The notes below the pieces were generated by a model. The model saw only the letters and a program-made list of their open reading frames with translations, had not been told where the DNA came from and ran no database searches. Positions 55,992 to 64,000 of a stretch of 64,000 nt of DNA are shown here, one piece after another (positions within the stretch are counted from its first letter, which is position 1; each line of letters starts with the position of its first letter). A program made the translations under genes and the position numbers. Source of the stretch: Thioalkalivibrio sp. ALE14 (GTDB taxonomy: Bacteria; Pseudomonadota; Gammaproteobacteria; Ectothiorhodospirales; Ectothiorhodospiraceae); NCBI RefSeq assembly GCF_000376845.1, contig NZ_AQXY01000025.1:62001-126000 (forward strand). Reading direction: 5' to 3'.

Positions 55992-56306
55992 ATGATCAAG
56001 GAATCGGACTGGAAACGGTTCAGCCGGCTGAAGGAGACCGCGCTGGAACGTTACTGCGAGCGAGCCCTGGCCAATTGCCAGGCGACGATGGAACAGGAAG
56101 ACCGGTCGCATCACGAACGCTTTCTGGATCTCTATCAGCAGTTGAACGAAGCGAACGAGCGGCTTGCGTTCATCTTCGATGGCCATGCCCGCTCGAAGGC
56201 CCTGTATCAGTTCACGTGCATGCGGCGTGAAGGGCTGATCGAAGATGCGGAGCTGGAAGCGTTTACCACGGAATTCGTGGAGCAGACCCGCCCGCAGGGC
56301 CCGTAG
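55992..56306 (+). CDS. Conserved-looking small helical protein
   Basis: The 104-residue protein begins MIKESDWKRFSRLKETALERYCERALA. It is highly charged, probably all-helical, without signal or membrane segment. AGGAGG lies at good spacing upstream. It is convergent with ettA and the shared hairpin at 56384-56410. I do not recognise a family. Confidence 0.7.
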   Translation: MIKESDWKRFSRLKETALERYCERALANCQATMEQEDRSHHERFLDLYQQLNEANERLAFIFDGHARSKALYQFTCMRREGLIEDAELEAFTTEFVEQTRPQGP

Positions 56307-56383
56307 TCTCGAGTCCAGCCGCGCGCCAATGAAATGGGTCCTGCCTGTGCACGGATAGAGGTCTTCCGGGACGCGGAAAGGCG

Positions 56384-56410
56384 AAGGCCCGGCGGGTGCC
56401 GGGCCTTCGG
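56384..56410. terminator. Bidirectional terminator hairpin
   Basis: GAAGGCCCGGC pairs with GCCGGGCCTTC around a five-base loop between the convergent small gene and ettA. The T-run is weak on both sides. Confidence 0.6.
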
Positions 56411-56418
56411 GGGGTAGG

Positions 56419-58086
<1,668 letters not shown>

Positions 58087-58306
58087 GATGCTCCTGCGAC
58101 CAATGCGGTTTGAATGAGGGAAGGCCCTTTACGGCCCTTGCTGGGCTCGCACTTTACCACCCCGGCAATCCGGAGGCGCATGTCCCCGGTGATCCCGGAC
58201 CTTGTGAAGGCCTCCGGCGCGTCAGGTTGCCGGGGTTGCATCGATGAACACGGAACAGGGCGGGCGCCGCGATGGCCGCCCGCCCCGATAGCTCATGGCT
58301 CATGGC

Positions 58307-58933
58307 TCACGCGTTGCGCGCGAAGTAGCTGGTCATCAGGTTGCGGTAGTTGGGGATGTGCTCGGAGAGCAGCGATCCCAGGCCTTCGACATCATTGCGC
58401 CAGTCGCGGTGCAGTTCGCAGGCCATCGCAAACCAGCCCATCAGCTGCACGCCGGCGGCCTCCATGCGGGACCAGGCGGAATCGCGGGTGGTCTTGTTGA
58501 AGGTGCCCGAGGCGTCGGTCACGACGAATACGTCGTAGCCCTCCTCGATGGCGGACAGCGCCGGGAAGGCCACGCAGACCTCCGTGACGACCCCGGCGAT
58601 GATCAGCTGCTTCTTGCCGGTGGCCTTCACTGCAGCCAGGAATTCCTCGTTGTCCCAGGCGTTGATGTTGCCCGGGCGCGCGATATAGGGGGCGTCGGGG
58701 AACATCTCCTGCAGTTCCGGCACCAGAGGTCCATTGGGGCCGGCCTCGAAGCTGGTGGTCAGGATGGTGGGCAACCCGAAGTACCGGCCGCAGGCAGCCG
58801 TGGCCAGCACGTTGTTCTTGAATTCGCTGGGTTCGAAGTCCTGGACCAGCGAGATCAGACCGGACTGGTGATCGACCAGCAGCAGCGCGGCATCGTCCTT
58901 GTCGAGGCGGCGGTAGGTGTAGTCGTGATTCAT
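58307..58933 (-). CDS. Isochorismatase-family hydrolase (YcaC-like)
   Basis: The 208-residue protein has the family catalytic set: D21 in LLLVDHQSGL, a lysine near K107-K108, and C120 in GVVTEVCVAFPALSA. The length and the DHQSGLISLVQDFEP start resemble YcaC, an octameric hydrolase of unknown substrate. AAGGAG precedes it. Downstream of the pirin gene (same strand, 70 bases apart), so it may share that transcript. Confidence 0.88.
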   Translation of the reverse strand: MNHDYTYRRLDKDDAALLLVDHQSGLISLVQDFEPSEFKNNVLATAACGRYFGLPTILTTSFEAGPNGPLVPELQEMFPDAPYIARPGNINAWDNEEFLAAVKATGKKQLIIAGVVTEVCVAFPALSAIEEGYDVFVVTDASGTFNKTTRDSAWSRMEAAGVQLMGWFAMACELHRDWRNDVEGLGSLLSEHIPNYRNLMTSYFARNA

Positions 58934-59003
58934 GTCGTTCTCCTTGTGAAGGCCTGCCGGGCAGGCATGAAATGCCGCGACGCGGGTGCGCCGCGGGGTT
59001 GGG

Positions 59004-59876
59004 TCAAGTGGATGGGGCGGAATGCTGCAGGCGGCCCTCGCGATAGTCGCGGATGGCCTGGCGGATCTCGTCCGGCGTGTTCATGACGAAGGGCCCCTGG
59101 CCGACGATGGGCTCGTCGATGGGTTCGCCGGACAGGACCAGCACGGTGGCCTCGTTATTGGATTCGACGATCACGCCCTCGTGCTCCGCACTCAGCATCA
59201 CGAGCTGGCCGCCGCGCGCGATCTCGCTGCCGTTCACCTGAACGGTGCCGTGCAGTACCACCAGCATGGAGTTCCAGCCGTGCGGCAGGTCCAGACGGAC
59301 CTCGCCATCGCGCTCCAGGCGCAGGTCCCACACCTGCATGGGGCTGAAGGTGCGGGCCGGCCCTGGCTGCCCGGCATACTCGCCGGCAATGACTCTTAGC
59401 CGCCCCGCGGTGTCCGGCAGTGCGATCTCCGGGATGTGGGTGACGCCCAGGTGCTGATAGCCCGGTGCGGTCATCTTGTATCGGGACGGCAGGTTGACCC
59501 AGAGCTGCACCATCTCCAGCCGCCCGCCGGTGCGGGTGAAGCGCCGGGAATGGAACTCCTCGTGCAGGATGCCGGCACCGGCGGTCATCCACTGCACATC
59601 GCCCGGTCCGATAACGCCGCCGGCCCCGGTGGAGTCGGCATGTTCCACCTCGCCATCCAGCACGATGGTGACGGTCTCGAACCCCCGGTGCGGATGTTCT
59701 CCCACTCCGCGCGGCCGGGCCGCGGGTTCGAAATCCATGGGTCCGGCATGGTCGAGCAGCAGGAACGGGCTCACGTGGCGGCCGTGAGTCTGGTAGGAAA
59801 ACAGCGAACGCACGGGAAAGCCGTTGCCGACCCAGTGGCGGGGCGGAGCGCTGTAGATACCCAGGATGGTCTTCAT
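59004..59876 (-). CDS. Pirin-family cupin protein
   Basis: The 290-residue bicupin has the metal-binding set H61, H63 (EHPHRGFETVT), H105 and E107 (GILHEEFHS). Bacterial pirins can be quercetin dioxygenases or redox-linked regulators. It is divergent from a LysR-type regulator (59986-60897), which is a likely controller. A short palindrome lies between them. Confidence 0.92.
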   Translation of the reverse strand: MKTILGIYSAPPRHWVGNGFPVRSLFSYQTHGRHVSPFLLLDHAGPMDFEPAARPRGVGEHPHRGFETVTIVLDGEVEHADSTGAGGVIGPGDVQWMTAGAGILHEEFHSRRFTRTGGRLEMVQLWVNLPSRYKMTAPGYQHLGVTHIPEIALPDTAGRLRVIAGEYAGQPGPARTFSPMQVWDLRLERDGEVRLDLPHGWNSMLVVLHGTVQVNGSEIARGGQLVMLSAEHEGVIVESNNEATVLVLSGEPIDEPIVGQGPFVMNTPDEIRQAIRDYREGRLQHSAPST

Positions 59877-59967
59877 GTCGTCCTCCTCGAAAGGCCGTGG
59901 GTTGTGACCTGACGAGAATCCTGACAGCGGGACGATGGCGCGGGTAGTACATAGAAATTACACTCAC

Positions 59968-59985
59968 CGTTCCATAATCGGAACG
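59968..59985. promoter_or_regulatory. Palindrome CGTTCC-N6-GGAACG
   Basis: The perfect 6-bp inverted repeat with 6-base spacer directly precedes the LysR gene's start codon in the divergent promoter region. It may be the operator for autoregulation or pirin control. Confidence 0.45.
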
Positions 59986-60897
59986 ATGAAGATGCAGGAC
60001 CTCAACGATCTCTACTATTTCGCCCGCGTGGTCGAGCACGGCGGGTTTGCCCCGGCTGCACGGGCACTGGGCGAGCCCAAGTCCAAGCTCAGCCGCCGGA
60101 TCGCCGCGCTGGAAGAACGTCTGGGGGTGCGCCTGTTGCAGCGCTCCACCCGGCATGTCGGCGTCACCGAGATCGGGCGCATCTACCATGGTTTCTGCAA
60201 GGCCATGCTGGTGCAGGCGGAGGCCGCGCAGGACGCCATCGACGGCCTGCGCGACGAGCCCTGTGGCACGGTCAAGCTGAGCTGTCCGGTCGCGCTGCTG
60301 GATGCCCGGGTGGCGACCATGCTGGCGGAATACCAGCGCCGTTACCCGCGGGTGCAGCTGCACCTGGACGCGACCAACCGCCGCGTGGATGTCATCGAGG
60401 AAGGCTTCGATATCGCCATCCGCGTGGAGCCGCCGCCGCTGGAGGACAGCGACCTTGTCCTGCGCGTCCTGGCCGACCGGGCCCAGCGGCTGGTGGCGAG
60501 CCCCGACCTGCTTCAGCGCGAGGGCTCGCCGCAGGTGCCGGCGGATCTCGCAGACCTCCCCAGCCTCGCACTGAGCCGGCCGCAGGCACGCTATCAGTGG
60601 CACCTTGTCGGGCCCGACGGTGGCGAGGCCTGGATTGCCCACCAGCCGCGGCTGGTCACGCGCAGCATGACGGCCCTGCGGATTGCCGCCTGCCACGGGG
60701 TCGGCATCGTGCAGTTGCCGACCATGATGATGACCACCGAGCTGGCGGAGGGCCGTCTGCTTCCGGTGCTGGAGGACTGGGCCCCGCCGCGCGAGATCGT
60801 GCATGCGGTGTTCCCGTCGCGGCGCGGTCAGCTGCCGGCCGTGCGCGGCCTGATCGATCATCTGGCCGAAGGCTTTGCCGCTCTCGATGAGGATTGA
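59986..60897 (+). CDS. LysR-family transcriptional regulator
   Basis: The 303-residue protein starts MKMQDLNDLYYFARVVEHGGFAPAARALGEPKSKLSRRIAALEERLGVRLLQRSTRHV with a typical LysR helix-turn-helix, and the substrate-binding domain follows. The subgroup (PKSKLSRR) is commonly found beside pirin or quinone-related genes. It is divergent from the pirin gene. The upstream in-frame start at 59935 would extend over the palindrome and is less likely. Confidence 0.92.
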   Translation: MKMQDLNDLYYFARVVEHGGFAPAARALGEPKSKLSRRIAALEERLGVRLLQRSTRHVGVTEIGRIYHGFCKAMLVQAEAAQDAIDGLRDEPCGTVKLSCPVALLDARVATMLAEYQRRYPRVQLHLDATNRRVDVIEEGFDIAIRVEPPPLEDSDLVLRVLADRAQRLVASPDLLQREGSPQVPADLADLPSLALSRPQARYQWHLVGPDGGEAWIAHQPRLVTRSMTALRIAACHGVGIVQLPTMMMTTELAEGRLLPVLEDWAPPREIVHAVFPSRRGQLPAVRGLIDHLAEGFAALDED

Positions 60898-61123
60898 TTT
60901 CTGCGGCGCGTGTGTCTGGACGTGCGCTCAGTCGCTATCGCGCCTCAGTCGACGGGGTATTGCTTCGGATGGCGGTTCTGGACCCGCAGCGACCGCGACG
61001 GGTGGCCCCCAGGCGTCTGCGCTGTAACGTTGTCGCGCGAATGGTAAGCGGGCGGGTTCATGAGTCAGTGTTGCCCTGACCCCGATGCTCGACAGCTTGG
61101 GCGGTGCCGCTGACAATGGCGCC

Positions 61124-61522
61124 ATGATCGCGTGGTGGGAGGGCCTGTTGCTGGTGGGAGCCGGGGGTGCGCTGGGGGGGCTGGCGCGCTTCTGGCTGTC
61201 GCAGTGGATCGACAACCGCACCGGGGGCGGCCGCTTCCCGTGGGGGACGCTGGCGGTGAATGCCTCCGGTGCGCTGCTGATCGGGCTGGCACTGGGCTGG
61301 GCCTCGGGGCCAGCGTGGACCTCCTGGCTCTGGCTGTTGCTGGTGGTGGGTGTGCTCGGCAGCTTCACCACGGTCTCTTCGTTCAGCCTGCAGGTGGTCG
61401 GGGTCGCGGAACAGGACGGGCTGCGCCCGGCGCTCGTCTACGTCCTGCTGACCCTGGGCGGGGGGCTGGCGCTGGTGTCCATCGGGCACGCGCTGGGCCG
61501 CCTGGCAGGGGGCGCGGCGTGA
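61124..61522 (+). CDS. crcB: Fluoride channel subunit CrcB (first copy)
   Basis: The 132-residue membrane protein has four helices and the signatures GALGGLARFWLS (19-30ish), GTLAVNASGALLIGLALG and LGSFTTVSSFS. These match Fluc/CrcB fluoride exporters. The next gene, encoding a second subunit, overlaps by four bases (GTGA), so the channel is probably a heterodimer. I saw no fluoride riboswitch consensus upstream by eye. Confidence 0.93.
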   Translation: MIAWWEGLLLVGAGGALGGLARFWLSQWIDNRTGGGRFPWGTLAVNASGALLIGLALGWASGPAWTSWLWLLLVVGVLGSFTTVSSFSLQVVGVAEQDGLRPALVYVLLTLGGGLALVSIGHALGRLAGGAA

Positions 61523-61935
61523 CCGGGTATTCGCTGCGTCTCTCGCTGTTCGTGGCGCTGGGGGCGGCCCTTGGCAGCATGGCGCGCTACGGCGTCTCCT
61601 GGACCGGGTTGCACCTGGCCGGCACCGGCTTCCCCTGGGACACGCTGGCCGTGAACGTGGCCGGATCGTGGCTGATCGGGCTGTATGCGGTGATCAGTGC
61701 CGCCGAGGGCTGCCGCCCGGCCGACCCGGTGTTTCGTCATTTCATGCTGGCCGGGGTTTGCGGCGGCTTTACGACCTTCTCGGTGTTCAGTCTCGAGAGC
61801 CTGTGGCTGATGCAGTCGGGTGCTGCAGGCCGCGCCGGGCTTTATGTGGGCGTGTCCCTGGTGCTGTGGATCGCCGGGGTGTGGCTGGGTAGCCGCATGG
61901 GGCGGCGCTGGAACGCCGCCGCGGCACGAGACTGA
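61519..61935 (+). CDS. crcB: Fluoride channel subunit CrcB (second copy)
   Basis: The 138-residue protein has GAALGSMARYGVSW, DTLAVNVAGSWLIGLY and GVCGGFTTFSVFSLE, the conserved Asn and Phe box motifs of CrcB. It starts with GTG overlapping the first copy. The sequence is divergent from its partner, as in heterodimeric channels. Confidence 0.93.
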   Translation: MTGYSLRLSLFVALGAALGSMARYGVSWTGLHLAGTGFPWDTLAVNVAGSWLIGLYAVISAAEGCRPADPVFRHFMLAGVCGGFTTFSVFSLESLWLMQSGAAGRAGLYVGVSLVLWIAGVWLGSRMGRRWNAAAARD

Positions 61936-61948
61936 CCGTCAAGCGGCG

Positions 61949-64000
61949 CTACTGGTGGGGGTTGAAACCACGCCGGCGCAGCAGCGTCTTTTCGAGTTCG
62001 ACCAGGGTGAACAGGATCAGGCCGAAGGCGAGGATGCGGGCCCATTCCTCGAGGCCGATGGCGGTGGTGCCGAACAGCAGCTGCAGTGGCGGGGCGTAGG
62101 TAAAGAGGCTCTGCAGTACGATCAGGATCCCGATTGCGACCAGGGCCGGTCGGCTGGCGACGAGGCTTGCATGGCTGAGAGCAGGCGCCAGAAGAGAACG
62201 GCTGGTAAGCATGAAGAACAGCTGCCCCATCACCAGGGTGTTGATGGCCACCGTGCGGGCGAACTCGTGTTCCGCCCCCTGCTGCTCCAGCCACAGGAAG
62301 TGGCCAAAGGCGCCGGCGACCAGCAGGGTGGACACGAAACTGACGCGCCAGAGCAGGAAGCCGGACAAGATAGGCGAATTGGGCGGGCGAGGAGGGCGTT
62401 GCATGACGCCCGGCTCGGTAGGTTCGAAGGCCAGCGCCAAGCCGAGGGTAACTGCGCTGACCATGTTGACCCATAGCACCTGCACCGGAGTTAGCGGCAG
62501 GGTCAGACCCAGCAAAATGGCAGCGACGATCGTGAAGGCCAGCCCCCCGTTGCTGGGCAGCAGGAACATGATCGCCTTTTTCAGGTTGTCGTAGACAGTT
62601 CGGCCTTCTTCGACCGCATTGGCGATGGAGACGAAGTTGTCGTCGGCCAGTACCATTGCGGAGGCCTCGCGTGCGGCCTCGGTGCCCTTCAGCCCCATGG
62701 CCACACCAACATCGGCGCGTTTGAGTGCAGGGGAGTCGTTTACGCCGTCACCGGTCATGGCCACCACGTCGCCGTGGCTCTGAATCGCGCGCACGAGGCG
62801 TAGTTTGTGCTCCGGTGTGGTACGGGCGAATACGTCGACGCGCTGGACTATCGCCTTGAGGTCATCGTCCGAGGTGTTGTCCAGTTCGTGGCCGACCACC
62901 ACACCGCCTTTGGTGTTGATGCCCAGTTCGTCGGCGATCGCCCGTGCGGTGACGCCGTGATCGCCGGTGATCATCTTCACGCGGATCCCGGCTCCCTGAC
63001 AGTGAGCCACCGCTTCGATCGCCTCTTCACGCGGCGGGTCGATGATTCCGCAGACAGCGACCAGGGTGAGCCCCCCGTTCTCGATGTCGCCAAACTCGAG
63101 CTCTCGACGGTGCCCTTCCATGCGCCGGGTAGCGAGAGCGAGCAGGCGCTGACCACGGGCGGCGACATCATCCATCCACTGTTGCCAGTGTTCGGAGTCC
63201 AGCGGTTCATCCTCATCTTTAGTGCGCTGGTGGCTGCACAGGGACAGCACGCGTTCTGGCGCGCCCTTGAGGAAGAGGAAGGCGTGACCCTCATGATCGT
63301 GGTGCAGGGTGGCCATGAACTTGTAGGACGATTCGAACGGGATCACGTCGTCGCGCACAAATTCCTTGTTCACGAGCTTCGGGTCCAGCCCGCCCTTCAT
63401 CGCCGCGGTGATCAGGGCCCCCTCGGTGGGGTCACCCTCCATGGTCCAGGCGTCGTCCTTCGGGTAGACCTCGGCATCGTTGCACAGGAGGATGCCGCGC
63501 AGGACCTCCGCGAGCAGCGGGTCGGATTCCGGATCGGCCTCCTGGCCGTCGCGGGTAATCCCGCCGTGCGGCTCGTAGCCCACCCCGGTCAGCTCGTACT
63601 CCGCCGCGGTGGTGACGATGCTCTTCACCGTCATCTCGTTGCGGGTCAGGGTGCCGGTCTTGTCCGAGCAGATGGTGGTGACCGAGCCGAGGGTCTCCAC
63701 CGCGGGCAGGCGGCGGATAATCGCGTGGCGCGCGGCCATGCGCTGTACCCCGATCGCCAGGGTGATGGTCATGATCGCCGGCAGGCCCTCGGGGATCGCC
63801 GCGACTGCGAGGCTGACCGCCGCGAGGAAGGTCTCCACCAGGTCGTAGTCGCGCACCCAGAAGCCAAAGGCGAAGGTGGCCGCGGCCAGTATGCCGATCG
63901 CCACCGACAGCCAGCGGCCGAACTGCGCGATCTGGCGCAGCAGCGGCGTCGTCAGGGTCTCCACCTCGCCGATCATGGTGGAGATGCGGCCGATCTCGGT
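61949..64000 (-). CDS. P-type cation-transporting ATPase (N-terminus outside window)
   Basis: About 683 residues are visible. The frame stays open to the right edge, so the start lies beyond it. It has the phosphorylation motif [12 protein letters not shown] (Asp near base 63663), IPEGLPA in helix 4, [21 protein letters not shown] and six C-terminal helices. IPEGLPA and the C-terminal ATPase domain place it among P-type IIA/IIB-like (calcium or related) pumps. The ion cannot be fixed. It is convergent with crcB. Confidence 0.93.
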   Translation of the reverse strand, partial: TEIGRISTMIGEVETLTTPLLRQIAQFGRWLSVAIGILAAATFAFGFWVRDYDLVETFLAAVSLAVAAIPEGLPAIMTITLAIGVQRMAARHAIIRRLPAVETLGSVTTICSDKTGTLTRNEMTVKSIVTTAAEYELTGVGYEPHGGITRDGQEADPESDPLLAEVLRGILLCNDAEVYPKDDAWTMEGDPTEGALITAAMKGGLDPKLVNKEFVRDDVIPFESSYKFMATLHHDHEGHAFLFLKGAPERVLSLCSHQRTKDEDEPLDSEHWQQWMDDVAARGQRLLALATRRMEGHRRELEFGDIENGGLTLVAVCGIIDPPREEAIEAVAHCQGAGIRVKMITGDHGVTARAIADELGINTKGGVVVGHELDNTSDDDLKAIVQRVDVFARTTPEHKLRLVRAIQSHGDVVAMTGDGVNDSPALKRADVGVAMGLKGTEAAREASAMVLADDNFVSIANAVEEGRTVYDNLKKAIMFLLPSNGGLAFTIVAAILLGLTLPLTPVQVLWVNMVSAVTLGLALAFEPTEPGVMQRPPRPPNSPILSGFLLWRVSFVSTLLVAGAFGHFLWLEQQGAEHEFARTVAINTLVMGQLFFMLTSRSLLAPALSHASLVASRPALVAIGILIVLQSLFTYAPPLQLLFGTTAIGLEEWARILAFGLILFTLVELEKTLLRRRGFNPHQ

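Noticed and set aside
55760-56230. Possible small secreted protein starting MRRAGVLLACLVSLIF
   Set aside because: It has a fair ribosome binding site and hydrophobic start, but the remainder is Arg/Cys-rich and overlaps the better-supported gene at 55992 by 239 bases. It could be a decayed gene.
60898-61123. Fluoride riboswitch upstream of crcB
   Set aside because: crcB genes often have one, but I could not find the conserved core by eye. A covariance-model search would settle it.

Overview
The window is a high-GC chromosomal segment of a chemolithoautotrophic gammaproteobacterium. The decisive evidence is a complete alpha-carboxysome locus (form IA RubisCO, csoS2, csoSCA, csoS4AB, three csoS1 genes, a ferritin-like protein, acRAF, McdA/McdB, CbbQ/CbbO and a LysR regulator of CbbR type). 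Housekeeping blocks (ffs-dnaX-ybaB-recR, minCDE, orn, rsgA, ettA) have typical gammaproteobacterial order. Together with a maltooligosaccharide-to-trehalose cluster, this fits a Thioalkalivibrio-like or related Ectothiorhodospiraceae sulfur oxidiser. The genus is an inference.

Layout. 1-6.4 kb: an incomplete DUF294/CBS nucleotidyltransferase gene, a tiny DUF1328 membrane protein, a small lipoprotein, an outer-membrane beta-barrel gene split by a MITE-like element, then glutathione reductase and a peroxiredoxin-glutaredoxin fusion. 6.6-10.9 kb: SRP RNA, dnaX, ybaB, recR, a HIT protein and an outer-membrane-type protein. 11.1-13.4 kb: a minus-strand cytochrome c-pterin dehydratase-rsgA operon, divergent from orn. 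13.4-14.2 kb: a non-coding imperfect palindrome of about 0.8 kb. 14.2-24.3 kb: HNH protein, YdjM-type membrane protein, a fused hydantoinase/oxoprolinase, lipocalin, a DUF1631 protein, and a CFA-synthase-like methyltransferase with a DUF1295 enzyme. 24.4-33.4 kb: minCDE, a nucleotide-sugar epimerase, a DJ-1/PfpI protein, and a TetR-regulated RND efflux pair.

33.7-49.2 kb is the carboxysome region. RubisCO comes first, then scaffold, carbonic anhydrase and shell genes, then ferritin-like and RubisCO assembly genes, positioning genes, and activase genes. A second copy of the MITE-like element lies between cbbO and cbbR. Beyond cbbR is an NTF2-like protein whose disordered N-terminus carries two short [IV][TS]G motifs like those CsoS2 uses to bind the shell. 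Its gene position and this tail make it a candidate new carboxysome-associated protein. csoS2 contains an in-frame G GGA AAG heptamer with a downstream stem, consistent with programmed frameshifting. Strong intercistronic hairpins divide the locus into modules.

49.2-64 kb: a treY-treZ-GH15 operon, a small conserved-looking protein, EttA, an isochorismatase-family hydrolase, a pirin divergent from a LysR regulator, a two-gene crcB fluoride channel and an incomplete P-type cation ATPase. The identifications rest on reading motifs; no database search was run.
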